Notes: generated by a model not told the origin, from the letters alone. A stretch of 64,000 nucleotides of DNA from Streptomyces sp. NBC_01304 (GCF_035975855.1 NZ_CP109055.1:4402001-4466000); one strand, 5' to 3'; shown: positions 49,392-59,550, numbered from the stretch's first letter. Program-made: numbers and translations.

Positions 49392-51422
49392 TCAGGGGCG
49401 GCTCAGCTTGTCGGCCAGCTCCTGCACGCTCGTCGTCGGGGCGTCGCAGGTGAAGTTGCGGCACACGTACGCAGCCGGAGCATCGCCCACGAGCGGCCGG
49501 TCGGCGAGCAACGGCAGCTCGTCCGCGCCGGGTTCGCCCATCGCGACGACCGCGCCGGGAGCCGTGGCGAGGAGCGCCGCACGGTGCAGTTCCCGGGTGG
49601 CCGGGTCCTGTGCGGGCCCGACGACCGCGATCTCGCGGGGCCCGTCGAGCAGCGCCTCCGCGACCGCCAGGCCGTGCCCGATGAAGCGGGGCGCGCGCGG
49701 GCCGAGGGCCCGGACCACGCCCAACGCCCGCTCGGCGGCCGTGCGATGGGGCTCGGCCCCGGTGTGCGCGGCATAGGTGAGCAGCGCGCCGGCCGCGGCG
49801 GTCCAGCCCGACGGGGTCGCGTTGTCCGTGGGGTCCTGGGGGCGGCGGATCAGCTGCTCGGCGTCGTGGGCGGTGTCGTACAGGGCGCCGTTCTCGCCGA
49901 TGAACTGATCCAGGACGAGGTCCAGGAGGAACCCCGCGAACTCCAGCCACACCCCCTCGCCGGTGACGGACGCGAGGGCGAGGAAGCCCTCCGCGACGTC
50001 CGCGTAGTCCTCCAACACCCCTGCGTTGGCGCCGACCTGGCCGTCCTTGGAGGTACGGGAGAGCCGTGCCTGCGGGTCCATGTGGAGGCGTACGAGCAGG
50101 TCGCCCGCCGCGATCGCCGCGTCCACCAGGTCCGGGCGCTCGAAGTACGCGCCCACCTCCGCGAGCGCCGCCACCGCGAGGCCGTTCCAGGCGGCGACCA
50201 CCTTGTCGTCCCGGCCGGGGGCGGGCCGCTGCGAGCGGGCAGCCAGCAGGCGGGAACGTACGGATACAAACTTCTCCGACTCCACCAGGGCGTCGCCCTG
50301 CGGGAGTTGGAGGACGGAGGCGCCCTCCTCGAAGGTGCCCTCCTCCGTCACCCCGTAGTGCACGGCGGCCAGCTGGGCGTCCTCCTCGCCGAGGACCTCG
50401 CGCAGCTGCTCCGGGGTCCAGACGTAGTACGCGCCCTCGACGTGCCTGCCCTCCGCGTCCTCGCTGTCGGCGTCGAGTGCGGAGGCGAACCCGCCCTCGT
50501 TCGTGCGCAGTTCGCGGACCATGAAGTCGGCCGTCTCCAGCGCGACGCGCTTGGCGAGGTCGCTGCCGGTGGCCCGCCACAGGTGGGCGTAGGCGCGGCA
50601 CAGGAGCGCGTTGTCGTACAGCATCTTCTCGAAGTGCGGAACGGTGAACTCCCGGTCCACGGAGTACCGGGCGAAGCCCCCGCCCAGCTGGTCGTAGATC
50701 CCGCCGCGCGCCATCCGCTCACAGGTGTCCTGCGCCATCTGCAGCGCACCCTCGGCGCCGGTCCGCGCGTGGTGCCGCAGCAGGAACTCGATCACCATCG
50801 ACGGCGGGAACTTCGGCGCCCCGCCGAACCCGCCGTGCGTCGCGTCGTACTCCCGCACAAGACCGAGCAGCGCCTGCCCCAGCTCCTGCTCACCCGGCGG
50901 CTTGGCGTCCCCGTAGTCCAGCTCCCGCCCTGCCAGATCGCGCACGATCTTCGCGGCGACCTCGGCGACCTCCTCGGGCCGGTCGGTCCACGCGGCGCCG
51001 ACGCCTTCGAGGACCTGCTGGAAGGAGGGCATGCCGTGGCGGGGCGCGGGCGGGAAGTACGTGCCGAAGTAGAAGGGTTCGGCGTCGGCCGTGAGGAAGA
51101 CCGTCATGGGCCAGCCGCCCTGGCCGGTCGCGGCCTGGACGGCCTCCATGTAGACGGCGTCGACGTCCGGGCGCTCCTCGCGGTCGACCTTGACGTTGAC
51201 GAAGTGCTCGTTCATGTACGCGGCCGTCGCGTCGTCCTCGAACGACTCGTGCGCCATCACATGGCACCAGTGGCACGACGAGTACCCGACGCTCAGCAGC
51301 ACCGGCACCCCACGCGTGCGCGCCTCCGCGAAGGCCTCGTCCGACCAGGGCCACCAGTCGACCGGGTTGTCGGCGTGCTGGAGCAGGTACGGGGATGTCT
51401 CATGGGCCAGTCGGTTCGGCAT
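49392..51422 (-). CDS. DUF255 thioredoxin-domain protein (YyaL/SSP411 family)
   Basis: A 676-residue cytosolic protein. The N-terminal domain begins [24 protein letters not shown] (family hallmark, first residues shown in part) with the redox motif SSCHWCHVM, followed by an (alpha/alpha)6 barrel like N-acylglucosamine 2-epimerases ([20 protein letters not shown] in part). Enzymatic role is unproven. ATG at 51422; MGDM nine bases earlier is an alternative. Confidence 0.88.
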   Translation of the reverse strand: MPNRLAHETSPYLLQHADNPVDWWPWSDEAFAEARTRGVPVLLSVGYSSCHWCHVMAHESFEDDATAAYMNEHFVNVKVDREERPDVDAVYMEAVQAATGQGGWPMTVFLTADAEPFYFGTYFPPAPRHGMPSFQQVLEGVGAAWTDRPEEVAEVAAKIVRDLAGRELDYGDAKPPGEQELGQALLGLVREYDATHGGFGGAPKFPPSMVIEFLLRHHARTGAEGALQMAQDTCERMARGGIYDQLGGGFARYSVDREFTVPHFEKMLYDNALLCRAYAHLWRATGSDLAKRVALETADFMVRELRTNEGGFASALDADSEDAEGRHVEGAYYVWTPEQLREVLGEEDAQLAAVHYGVTEEGTFEEGASVLQLPQGDALVESEKFVSVRSRLLAARSQRPAPGRDDKVVAAWNGLAVAALAEVGAYFERPDLVDAAIAAGDLLVRLHMDPQARLSRTSKDGQVGANAGVLEDYADVAEGFLALASVTGEGVWLEFAGFLLDLVLDQFIGENGALYDTAHDAEQLIRRPQDPTDNATPSGWTAAAGALLTYAAHTGAEPHRTAAERALGVVRALGPRAPRFIGHGLAVAEALLDGPREIAVVGPAQDPATRELHRAALLATAPGAVVAMGEPGADELPLLADRPLVGDAPAAYVCRNFTCDAPTTSVQELADKLSRP

Positions 51423-51563
51423 GTCCCCCATCCTGCCCGACACGACTCCCGCCAAGGGTGCCGGTCGTCCGTCAGTGGCCGGGCCTGTCGTCACAGGCCC
51501 GAGCGGCAGCCGGATGGAGCAGTCCCGCTCGCCCGGCCGCACCCCCGCCTATTGGCTGAACGC

Positions 51564-52580
51564 ATGCGCCGCACCCGTGCCCTCGCCGTCCTCGCCATGA
51601 CCGTCACGCTCCTGTCCGGGGGCGTCGCGCACGCCGACGGCGGGCGGCAGCGCGGTGAGGATCCCGTCGCCGCCGCCAAGCGGCTCGCCGCGCCCGGCAT
51701 GCCCGCCGGGGTCAACGACTGGTCCTGCAGGCCCAGTCCGCAAAAGCCCCGCCCGGTGGTCCTCGCGCACGGCACCTTCACACCGTCCGCCCAGGCCTGG
51801 TCGCAACTCGCGCCCGTCCTGGTCAGGCGCGGGTTCTGTGTGTACGCGCTGGACTACGGGGTGGTGGAGGGGCGTCCCGGGGTGGCCGGCATCGGGCCCG
51901 TCGCCGAGTCGGCCGAACAGCTCGCCACGTTCGTCGAGGGGGTCCGGGCGGCCACGAAGGCCCCGAAGGCCGACCTCGTGGGGTACTCGCAGGGCGGGCT
52001 GATGCCGCGCTACTACCTCCGGTTCCTGGGCGGCGCGGCCAAGGTGGACCGGCTCGTCGGCGTGGCGCCGGACAACCACGGCATCACGGTGGCCGCGTTG
52101 AGCAACCTGCTGCAGACGGCGACCGGGCCGGTGGCCGGAGTGATCTCGGCCCTCCCCGACCTCGAAGGGCTGCTGCCGGGGATCGGCAAGCTGCTGCCCC
52201 GCGTGCCCGCGCTGGTGAGCGAGCTCAAGAAGTTCGGCAACGATCCGCTGGACTTCCTCCTGAAGGGCTGCCCGGCCTGCAAGGACCAGCTGGTCGGCTC
52301 GGCGTTCCTGGCCAAGCTGAACGAAGGGCACGAGACCGAGCCGGGGGTGCGCTACAGCGTCCTGTCCAGCCGGGCCGACAACGTCGGTACGCGGCCCGAG
52401 ACGCAGGCCCTGCAGGGGGTGCCGCAGTGGTGGGTGCAGGACCGCTGCCCGTTGTCGCTCGCCTCGATCCCGGCGATCGCACACACCGTGATGCCCTACG
52501 ACCACGTGGTCCAGCACCGCGTCACGCAGCTGCTCGACCCGGCGGCGGACGAGGCGACGAACTGCTTCTCGCGGGCCTGA
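51564..52580 (+). CDS. Secreted alpha/beta-hydrolase lipase
   Basis: A 338-residue exported lipase/esterase. Signal peptide about 1-25 (RRTRALAVLAMTVTLLSGG, cleavage AHA/D). Oxyanion loop VLAHGTF, nucleophile elbow GYSQGG (Ser), a late His in MPYDHVVQH. Cys pairs (CPAC, DRCP...NCF) suggest disulphides. Lipase class 2 (EstA-like) by pattern. The frame stays open for almost 3 kb upstream, but ATG 51564 is the only start that gives a signal peptide. Confidence 0.9.
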   Translation: MRRTRALAVLAMTVTLLSGGVAHADGGRQRGEDPVAAAKRLAAPGMPAGVNDWSCRPSPQKPRPVVLAHGTFTPSAQAWSQLAPVLVRRGFCVYALDYGVVEGRPGVAGIGPVAESAEQLATFVEGVRAATKAPKADLVGYSQGGLMPRYYLRFLGGAAKVDRLVGVAPDNHGITVAALSNLLQTATGPVAGVISALPDLEGLLPGIGKLLPRVPALVSELKKFGNDPLDFLLKGCPACKDQLVGSAFLAKLNEGHETEPGVRYSVLSSRADNVGTRPETQALQGVPQWWVQDRCPLSLASIPAIAHTVMPYDHVVQHRVTQLLDPAADEATNCFSRA

Positions 52581-52609
52581 CCCGGCTGTTTCCGCCAGGG
52601 GACGTCGCT

Positions 52610-52678
52610 TCATCGTCGGCGTAGGGGGCGGGTCATCGTCGGCGCAGGGGGCGGGTCATCGTCGGCGCCGGGGGCGGG
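52610..52678. repeat. Three 23-bp tandem repeats
   Basis: Units at 52610-52632, 52633-52655 and 52656-52678 differ by one base each; the first twelve bases are TCATCGTCGGCG. They lie in the 219-bp gap between the lipase and STAND genes. Confidence 0.85.
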
Positions 52679-52799
52679 GTGAGGCGTGCGCCGCCCTCAC
52701 CCTTTAAGAGGACCTGGGGTCCACCGGGGGTTCCATGGGTGTGCTGGGGCGCAGGACACTTGATATTGCAATTCCGGTGCGACGTAAGGGGGATCCGCC

Positions 52800-55700
52800 A
52801 TGCGGAACAGCCATCGGGCCGAGGCCGAGGGGCTGTTGGCCCGGGCCGTGGAGGAGGAGGTCCGGCGGTCGGGCGGGCGGACCGACGGGCAGGTGCTGCT
52901 CGGCCGGGCGCGCGGGGCCCTCGACGCGATGGCCGAGAGTGCGGCGGAGGAGTACGGCGCGTTCGTGCGGGCCCTCGACGAGGCCGAGGCGGGTACGCAG
53001 TCCTTCCGGGAGCGGCTCGGGAAGACGGGGTCGACTCCCTTTCTGGCGGCGGGAGTCGGCGCGGTCGCGGCCGGGGTCGCGGATCTGGCCCTGGGCACGT
53101 CGGCGGGCACGGCACTCGGCGCCGGGGCGGTGGTCGCCGTCGCCGGGGCCGCCGCGACGGTGGGCAAGGTCGCCGCCGTGCACTGGCCGGCCGCCCATCA
53201 GCGGGCCGGGGCGCGCAATCAGCCCGGCGGGCCCGAGCAGTTGAGGCTGCAGTGGCTGACGGCACTGGAGGTGCGGGGCATCCGGCCGTTCCTGGACCAG
53301 CAGCGGGTCGTGGCGGCCGCGACGGCGGGCAGCTCGGCCGGGAAGAAGCCGCCCACGGTGCGACGTACGGACAAGAGCGCGGCGGCGCGACGAAGGAACG
53401 TACTGGAGAAGTCCTTCGGTCAACTTCCGGAGCCGGACGGGCCGTTCGCGGGGCGACGCGGTGAGCTCGGGCAGATCGGGCGGTGGGTGCAGGCGGCCCG
53501 CGCGTCGACCCGGACCCGGCCGACGGTGGTCGTGCTGCACGGTCCGCCCGGCGCGGGGCGGACCACGCTGGCGCTGCGGGCGGCGCACGCCTTGAAGGAC
53601 CAGTTCCGCGGGGCCTGCGTGGTGGACCTGCGGGGCGACAGCGCAAGCGAGCGGCCGCTGCCCACGCGGGACGCGCTGCTGCATCTCCTGAACCGGCTCG
53701 GCGCGCCCCGCGAACAGCTGCTCTTTCGTGAACGGTCGCCGCAGGAACAGCAGTTGAAGCGGCTGAGCGAGCTGTACCACCAGCACCTCACGGGGCTGCC
53801 GGTGACGATCGTGCTCGACGACGCGAGCGACATCGAGCAGATCCGCACCCTGATCCCCGAGCGCTCGGAGAGCCTGGTCCTGGTCACCGCCCGGCAGCCG
53901 CTCGATCTGGGGCCCGACCTGCCGGCCTGGGTGCACCAGCTGCCGGTCGGCGCGCTGGACGCGGCAGGTGCGGAGGAGCTGCTTCGGGAGGCGGCGCAGG
54001 ACACGAGCGGGCCCTACGACGCCGAAGCGGCGGACCAGATCGGGGAGTTGTGCGGCGGGCTGCCGCTGGCCCTGCATGTCGCGGGGACGTCCATCGGGCC
54101 GCGTACGGCCCGGCAGCTGGCCCTCGATCTCACGGCGTACGGGCCGGTGGAGCCCGTCGAGCGAGTGCTCTGGCTGCGCTACTCGGACCAGACCGAGGCG
54201 GCCCGCCGCCTGCTGCGCAGGCTGGCGCTCGCGGGCCGGGCCTCCCTCGGCGCGGCAGCGGCGGCGGCCCTGCTCGCCGCCGACGAGCCGGAGGCGACCC
54301 GGCACCTCACCGAGCTCGCCAAGGCCGGGCTGATCGACCACGTGCGCGGCAGCCGCTATCGCCTGCACGACCTGGTCCGCACCTTCGCGCAGGCCCGCCT
54401 GCTCGACGAGGAGGAGCCGGCCGAGCGGACGGCCGCGCAGGAACGACTCATCGCGAACTACGCCGAGTTGGCGGACTCGGTGATCCGCCTGGTCGACGGC
54501 AAGACGTCGACCAGGGCGGACCAGTTCGGGCCGCACGGCTTCACTTCCCTCGACGCCGCGCTGCGCTGGCTGGACGACGAGTCGAGCTTCATCACGGCGG
54601 CGCTGCGGCACGCGGAGGGCGTCGACCAGCAGGCGGTCCTCGGGCTCCTGGGCGCGCTGTGCGACTACTGCCTGCTGCGCGGCGACCTGTACCGCCTGGG
54701 CGAGATCAGCGAGCTGACGCAGGCCGTCGACCAGGGGCTGCTCGGCCGGTCCGTGCAGTGGCGCACCGGCATCGCGGCCCGCCAGCTGGGCGAGCTCGAC
54801 AAGGCGCGTACGACGCTGTCCTCCGTCGTGGACCTGTACTTCGAGGCGCACCAGGAGGCGGGCGCGGCCCTGGCCCTGTGCTCGCTCGGGATCACGCTGC
54901 ACCACCAGGGCCAGCTCACGGAGGCCGCCGCGAAGCTCAACGAGGCCCTCGACCTGCAGTCCCCTGCCGCCCAGGCAGGCGACCGGGGCTGGACGATGCA
55001 CGCGCTGGCGGCGGTCGAGCGGGACCGCGGCCGCCTCGCCGAGGCCCTCGAACTCCTGCACTCCGCGCTGGCCCTGCACCGGGACAGCGAGTCCCTGCAC
55101 GGGCAGGCCTGGGCGCACTTCCAGCTCGGCCAGGTCTGTCTGCGGATGGGCGATGTGCCGCGCGCGGACGGCGAGTTGCGTACGGCGCTCGACCTGTACG
55201 GCCGCACCCGCGACCCCCGCGGCGAGGCCTGGGCCCTCACCGAGCTGGCACGGGCCCGCCTGGTGGACGGCGACCCGTCATCCGCGGTGGACGGCCTTCG
55301 CCAGGCGGTCTCCCGGCACCGCGAAAACGAGGACGCGCGGGGCGAGGCGTGGACCCTGTACTACCTGGGGCAGGCCCTGGAGGAGACCGGCAACCTGGAC
55401 CAGGCGGTCCGCGAGCTCGAACGCTCCCGCACGATGTTCTCGCGGATGCGCGACGTGTACGGCCTGGCCTGCGCCCGCCACCACTCGGGCCGCGTGACGC
55501 GTGACCAGAGCGCGGGCCGGACGGGATCGCTCCGCAACTCCGGCTTCGCCCGGCAGCTCCTCGCGGACGCCCGCGCCGACTTCCAGCGCATCAAGGTCCC
55601 GCACGGCGAGGCATGGACCTGCCTGGAGCTGGCGGTCGTGGACGCGGGAAACAACCGCTCGGCCCAGGCGCTCGCGCTCTGCGACGAGGCAGCGGCCCTC

Positions 55701-56000
55701 TTCGCGTCGTACGGCGACCGACGGGGCGAGGACTGGGCCCGCTTCCTGCGCTGCACCCTGCTCCCGTACGCCTCCCCCGGCGGCTCCGAGATCGGCGCGG
55801 CAGTAGCCCAGGAAGAGCTGACCCAGCTGGCAGCCGCGCCGCACCCGACCCGGGACGGCAAGCTGGGCGACTACCTGGAGACGTACGGCCTGATGCTGGA
55901 ACGAGGAGTTGACCTGGAGTCGGGCTGGCAGGCCTGGCGCCTGGGCCTGGTCCCCAACCGCCACGCGCGGGAAGTCATGGGCGTCCCGATCCCGGCATGA
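52800..56000 (+). CDS. STAND NTPase with N-terminal hydrophobic hairpin and TPR repeats; P-loop Lys replaced by Arg
   Basis: A 1066-residue protein. Residues 80-130 form a Gly/Ala-rich hydrophobic hairpin; residues 210-500 are an NB-ARC-type ATPase (as in AfsR/SARP partners) with P-loop GPPGAGRTTLA, where the usual Lys is Arg254, Walker B VTIVLDDAS, and LGLP-like GLPLALHVAG; residues 500-590 are winged-helix; residues 640-1000 hold many TPR repeats (GAALALCSLGITLHHQGQL and following). It resembles signalling STAND ATPases. ATG at 52800 has AAGGGGG upstream. No SARP DNA-binding domain is present. Confidence 0.85.
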   Translation: MRNSHRAEAEGLLARAVEEEVRRSGGRTDGQVLLGRARGALDAMAESAAEEYGAFVRALDEAEAGTQSFRERLGKTGSTPFLAAGVGAVAAGVADLALGTSAGTALGAGAVVAVAGAAATVGKVAAVHWPAAHQRAGARNQPGGPEQLRLQWLTALEVRGIRPFLDQQRVVAAATAGSSAGKKPPTVRRTDKSAAARRRNVLEKSFGQLPEPDGPFAGRRGELGQIGRWVQAARASTRTRPTVVVLHGPPGAGRTTLALRAAHALKDQFRGACVVDLRGDSASERPLPTRDALLHLLNRLGAPREQLLFRERSPQEQQLKRLSELYHQHLTGLPVTIVLDDASDIEQIRTLIPERSESLVLVTARQPLDLGPDLPAWVHQLPVGALDAAGAEELLREAAQDTSGPYDAEAADQIGELCGGLPLALHVAGTSIGPRTARQLALDLTAYGPVEPVERVLWLRYSDQTEAARRLLRRLALAGRASLGAAAAAALLAADEPEATRHLTELAKAGLIDHVRGSRYRLHDLVRTFAQARLLDEEEPAERTAAQERLIANYAELADSVIRLVDGKTSTRADQFGPHGFTSLDAALRWLDDESSFITAALRHAEGVDQQAVLGLLGALCDYCLLRGDLYRLGEISELTQAVDQGLLGRSVQWRTGIAARQLGELDKARTTLSSVVDLYFEAHQEAGAALALCSLGITLHHQGQLTEAAAKLNEALDLQSPAAQAGDRGWTMHALAAVERDRGRLAEALELLHSALALHRDSESLHGQAWAHFQLGQVCLRMGDVPRADGELRTALDLYGRTRDPRGEAWALTELARARLVDGDPSSAVDGLRQAVSRHRENEDARGEAWTLYYLGQALEETGNLDQAVRELERSRTMFSRMRDVYGLACARHHSGRVTRDQSAGRTGSLRNSGFARQLLADARADFQRIKVPHGEAWTCLELAVVDAGNNRSAQALALCDEAAALFASYGDRRGEDWARFLRCTLLPYASPGGSEIGAAVAQEELTQLAAAPHPTRDGKLGDYLETYGLMLERGVDLESGWQAWRLGLVPNRHAREVMGVPIPA

Positions 56001-56006
56001 CGGCTT

Positions 56007-56068
56007 GTGGGGGGAAAGGGGCAGATTCGGGTCCGAAATGCCCCGATTCCGGCGCCCTTTCCCCCCAC
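56007..56068. terminator. Bidirectional terminator hairpin (GTGGGGGGAAAGGG arms)
   Basis: 14-bp perfect arms 56007-56020 and 56055-56068 between the converging STAND and small membrane-protein genes; the inner part can form a further stem. The T-run on each strand makes it work in both directions. The rest of the gap to 56208 is low-complexity GC. Confidence 0.8.
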
Positions 56069-56208
56069 TTGGCGACGTGACCCTCGCGGCCCCGGCCCGC
56101 GTCCCGGCCCGGTCCCCCCGGCCCGCGTCCCGGCCCGGTCCCCCCGCCCGCCGGTCTCGGCCCGGCCGCCCTGACCGCGCCCCGACCGCCCCGACCGCCC
56201 CGACCGCC

Positions 56209-56493
56209 CTAAGCCTGCTGCGCCCCGCCCTTGCCCGAGCCCGAAGCCGAGCCCGAAGCCGAAGCCGAAGCCGAGCCCGACCCCGAAGCCGAAGCAGACG
56301 CCTCAGCCGACGAGTCCGGCGCCTCCTCGAAGTCGACCTTCCCCATGTGCTTGTTCATCGACTTCATCAGCAGCCACACGCCCACGGCCAGCGCCGCGAA
56401 GACGATGAAGCCGAGGACGCCGGGGGTGACCTTGTCCTCGTCGATTTCCTTGGCCAGCGAGACGAGCTGGGGCAGTGCCTGGTAAGCGCTCAT
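56209..56493 (-). CDS. Small single-TM protein with Ser/Ala/Gly-rich tail
   Basis: A 94-residue protein: residues 20-45 form the TM helix (GVLGFIVFAALAVGVWLLM), then KSMNKHMGKVDFEE, then a Ser-Ala-Gly tail made by a short tandem DNA repeat. Conserved beside mca in Streptomyces by memory. ATG at 56493 follows the mca stop by one base; an ATG 9 bp earlier overlaps it. Confidence 0.75.
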   Translation of the reverse strand: MSAYQALPQLVSLAKEIDEDKVTPGVLGFIVFAALAVGVWLLMKSMNKHMGKVDFEEAPDSSAEASASASGSGSASASASGSASGSGKGGAQQA

Positions 56494-56494
56494 G

Positions 56495-57376
56495 TCAGGC
56501 ATTGTCGCGGATGCCCGCGAAGAGGTCGGACTCGGGGAGGGAGGTATCCACGAGCGACTTCGCCAGCTCGTACTCCTCGGTCGGCCAGACCTCCTTCTGG
56601 ACGTCCAGCGGAACCTTGAACCAGCCGCCGTCGGGGTCGATCTGCGTGGCGTGCGCGATCAGCGCCTTGTCGCGGATCTCGAAGAAGTCGGCGCACGGCA
56701 CGTGCGTGGTGAGCGTGCGCTCGACGCGCTCGAACTCGTCCCAGCGCTTCAGCCAGTCCCCGTACGGCGACTCCATGCCGCGCTCCAGGAGCGCGTTGTG
56801 CAGCGCCTCGGTGCGCGGCCGGTTGAAGCCCTGGTTGTAGTAGAGCTTCTGCGGCTGGAAGACCGGGCCGTACTCGGACTCCGGGTACTTCTCGGCGTCG
56901 GCCGCTCCCTCGAAGGCCACCATCGAGATCTTGTGGGTCATGATGTGGTCGGGGTGCGGGTAGCCGCCGTTCTCGTCGTACGTCGTGATCACCTGGGGAC
57001 GGAACGAGCGGATCTGCTTGACCAGCTCTCCGGCCGCCTTGTCCACGTCCTCGAGTGCGAAGCAGCCCTCGGGGAGGGGCGGAAGCGGGTCGCCCTCCGG
57101 GAGACCCGAGTCGACGAAGCCGAGCCAGTCCTGCTTGACGCCGAGGATCTCGCGCGCCTCGTCCATCTCCTTGCGGCGGACCTCGTGGATGTTCTCCTCG
57201 ATGTACTTGTCGCCCTGGAGCTTCGGGTTGAGGACGGAGCCGCGCTCGCCACCCGTGCAGGTCACGACGTGCACGTCCACCCCCTCGGACACGTACTTGG
57301 CCATGGTGGCCGCGCCCTTGGACGACTCGTCGTCGGGGTGGGCGTGAACGGCCATCAGTCGCAGCTGCTCGGTCAA
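56495..57376 (-). CDS. mca: Mycothiol S-conjugate amidase
   Basis: A 293-residue zinc amidase of the LmbE/PIG-L family. Zinc ligands lie in AVHAHPDDES and GGYPHPDHI; CTGGERGS is also typical. It cleaves mycothiol conjugates to mercapturic acids for detoxification. The start appears to be TTG (57376) with GAGG about 8 nt upstream. Mycothiol marks the organism as an actinomycete. Confidence 0.95.
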   Translation of the reverse strand: MTEQLRLMAVHAHPDDESSKGAATMAKYVSEGVDVHVVTCTGGERGSVLNPKLQGDKYIEENIHEVRRKEMDEAREILGVKQDWLGFVDSGLPEGDPLPPLPEGCFALEDVDKAAGELVKQIRSFRPQVITTYDENGGYPHPDHIMTHKISMVAFEGAADAEKYPESEYGPVFQPQKLYYNQGFNRPRTEALHNALLERGMESPYGDWLKRWDEFERVERTLTTHVPCADFFEIRDKALIAHATQIDPDGGWFKVPLDVQKEVWPTEEYELAKSLVDTSLPESDLFAGIRDNA

Positions 57377-57516
57377 GGCAAGATCCTCAAATACTCGGCG
57401 CCCCCGTTCCGGGTGGTGCTCCCCGGACCCTTGGTGATTCGGCGCAATGTGCGGCTTCTATAGTGACCGAAACGGGGGCGGGATAATTCCCCCACCCCCC
57501 GTCGGAGAGGACGATC

Positions 57517-57921
57517 ATGAGCGCGGTGCGTGAGCAGGTGCCGGAAGGCCGTTACGGCCGCTCCGCCGATGAGCTCGCCGACCGCAAGCTCAAGAAGATC
57601 GGCGCGGTGCTCGGGGTGCTGCTGCTCGCCGTCGTCGGCTGGATCGGCTACGACTACGTCTCCGGCAAGAGCGCGTTCAGCGGTGAGCTGATCAAGTCCA
57701 AGGTGGTCTCCGACAGCAAGGTCGAAGTACATCTGGAGATCCGCAAGGACGCCGATGCGTCCGGTGTCTGTACGTTGCGGGCGCTTGCCACGAACGGTTC
57801 CGAGGTCAGCCGCAAGGACGTGACCTTCGACCGGCCCGGCGAGCGCATCGACGAGGTCGTCACGCTGCGCACGACCGAGCGGGCCACGGCCGCCGAGCTG
57901 ATCGGCTGCGAAGCCCGCTGA
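57517..57921 (+). CDS. DUF4307 membrane protein
   Basis: A 134-residue protein: RYGRSADELADRKLKKIG, TM helix about 29-48 (VLGVLLLAVVGWIGYDY) and an extracellular domain with two Cys. It matches DUF4307, an actinobacterial family always near mca and greA. ATG at 57517. Confidence 0.85.
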   Translation: MSAVREQVPEGRYGRSADELADRKLKKIGAVLGVLLLAVVGWIGYDYVSGKSAFSGELIKSKVVSDSKVEVHLEIRKDADASGVCTLRALATNGSEVSRKDVTFDRPGERIDEVVTLRTTERATAAELIGCEAR

Positions 57922-58074
57922 CGGCTCCCCTGCGTACTCCCCTACGTAGGCGGGCGTCCGCCTCCTCCCCCTTTTACGCCTGAATTGTTAGGCTCGTGGT
58001 TTCGCCCACCCGAGAGGGAACATCCTTCTGGGTAGGGCGATGCTTTGTATTCCCAGTACCGACGAGGAGCACCT

Positions 58075-58572
58075 GTGACCCAGACCAGCGACAACGTCAC
58101 CTGGCTGACCCAGGAGGCGTACAACCAGCTCAAGGCGGAGCTGGAGTATCTGTCTGGTCCCGCGCGCACCGAGATCGCCACCAAGATCGCGGAGGCCCGC
58201 GAGGAGGGCGACCTGCGGGAGAACGGCGGGTATCACGCAGCCAAGGAAGAGCAGGGCAAGCAGGAGCTTCGGGTGCGCCAGCTCACGCAGATGCTGGAGC
58301 ACGCCAAGGTCGGCGAGGCCCAGGCCGAGGCCGGCGTGGCCGCTCCCGGCATGGTCGTGACCATCGCCTTCGACGGCGACGAGGACGACACCATGACGTT
58401 CCTGCTCGCCTCGCGCGAGTACGCGTCCGAGGACATCCAGACGTACTCGCCGCAGTCCCCGCTCGGCGGCGGCGTCAACGGCAAGAAGGTCGGCGAGGAC
58501 GCCGAGTACGAGCTGCCGAACGGCAAGAAGGCCGCGGTGAAGATCCTCGAGGCCAAGCCCTATCAGGGCTAG
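58075..58572 (+). CDS. greA: Transcription elongation factor GreA
   Basis: A 165-residue factor. The coiled-coil tip has EAREEGDLRENGGYHAAKE (acidic residues needed for cleavage), and the C-terminal domain has VGEDAEYELPNGKKAAVKIL. It rescues backtracked RNA polymerase. GTG at 58075 with GAGGAG SD. Confidence 0.96.
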   Translation: MTQTSDNVTWLTQEAYNQLKAELEYLSGPARTEIATKIAEAREEGDLRENGGYHAAKEEQGKQELRVRQLTQMLEHAKVGEAQAEAGVAAPGMVVTIAFDGDEDDTMTFLLASREYASEDIQTYSPQSPLGGGVNGKKVGEDAEYELPNGKKAAVKILEAKPYQG

Positions 58573-58589
58573 CCCACGCAGACCGCACG

Positions 58590-58621
58590 AAGCCCCCGGC
58601 GGGGAAGGCCGCCGGGGGCTT
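58590..58621 (+). terminator. greA terminator
   Basis: Stem AAGCCCCCGGCGG / CCGCCGGGGGCTT with a 6-nt loop, 18 bp after the greA stop, followed by TCGTCGTG rather than a strict T-run. Confidence 0.85.
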
Positions 58622-58686
58622 CGTCGTGTTTCCGTGGGCTGTCGGGCTGTCGGGCAGTCCGCCGTGGAGCTGTCAGGCAGGCGCTG

Positions 58687-59550
58687 TCAGGCAGTCGCGT
58701 TCCGGTACTTGCGTACCGCCAGGGTCCGGAAGATCACGATGATCAGGATCGAGTAGATCAGCGACGCCCAGACCGGGTGCTGCATCGGCCATGCCTGGGA
58801 CATCGAGACGCCCGGGTCGCCGAAGAGTTTTCGGCAGGCCTGGACGGTCGCGCTGAACGGATTCCAGTCGGCGATGTGCCGCAGCCAGGGGGTCATCTGG
58901 CTGGAGTCCACGAACGCGTTCGAGATGAACGTGACCGGGAACAGCCAGATCAGCCCGCCGGACGTGGCGGCCTCCGGGGTGCGTACGGACAGACCGATGA
59001 GGGCGCCGACCCAGGTGAACGCGTACCCGAGCAGGAGCAGCAGTCCGAAAGCGCCCAGGATCTTGCCGATGTTGGTCGGCTGGAACGAGCCGAGCCGCCA
59101 GCCGACCAGGAGCGCGACCGCGGCGAGCACGGCCAGGGTCAGCGCGGTCTGCACGAGGTCGGCGATGGTGCGGCCGGTGAGGACGGCGCCGCGGGCCATG
59201 GGCAGCGACCGGAAGCGGTCGATGAGGCCCTTGTGCATGTCGTCGGCGATGCCCGCGCCGGCACCCGCGGTGGCGAAGGTGACGGTCTGGGCGAAGATGC
59301 CGGCCATCAGGAAGTTCTTGTAGACCTGGGGGTCGGTGGTGTTGCCGATCTTCATCGAGCCGCCGAAGACGTACGTGAACAGGATCACGAACATCACCGG
59401 CTGGATGAGGCCGAAGATCACCATCTCGGGAATCCGGCTCATGCGGATCAGATTGCGCTTGGCGACCACCAGGGAGTCCCTGATGGACTGGGAGATGCCA
59501 CCCGATCCCACGGGGGCCGTGCCGGGCACGGCGTCGCTCACGGCGCTCAC
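58687..59550 (-). CDS. ABC-2 permease (DrrB-like)
   Basis: A 287-residue protein with six TM segments and FRSLPMARGAVLTGR, NGLW-like WNPFSATVQACRKLFG, typical of DrrB-type exporters. GTG at 59550 overlaps the ATPase stop (GTGA), forming a two-gene transporter operon. Confidence 0.9.
   Translation of the reverse strand: MSAVSDAVPGTAPVGSGGISQSIRDSLVVAKRNLIRMSRIPEMVIFGLIQPVMFVILFTYVFGGSMKIGNTTDPQVYKNFLMAGIFAQTVTFATAGAGAGIADDMHKGLIDRFRSLPMARGAVLTGRTIADLVQTALTLAVLAAVALLVGWRLGSFQPTNIGKILGAFGLLLLLGYAFTWVGALIGLSVRTPEAATSGGLIWLFPVTFISNAFVDSSQMTPWLRHIADWNPFSATVQACRKLFGDPGVSMSQAWPMQHPVWASLIYSILIIVIFRTLAVRKYRNATA

Noticed and set aside
48660..51563. A plus-strand frame open for about 970 codons before the lipase start, suggesting a giant protein
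   Set aside because: It is opposite the DUF4956 and DUF255 genes, has no family features and a composition typical of a high-GC shadow frame. The signal peptide at 51564 marks the real start.
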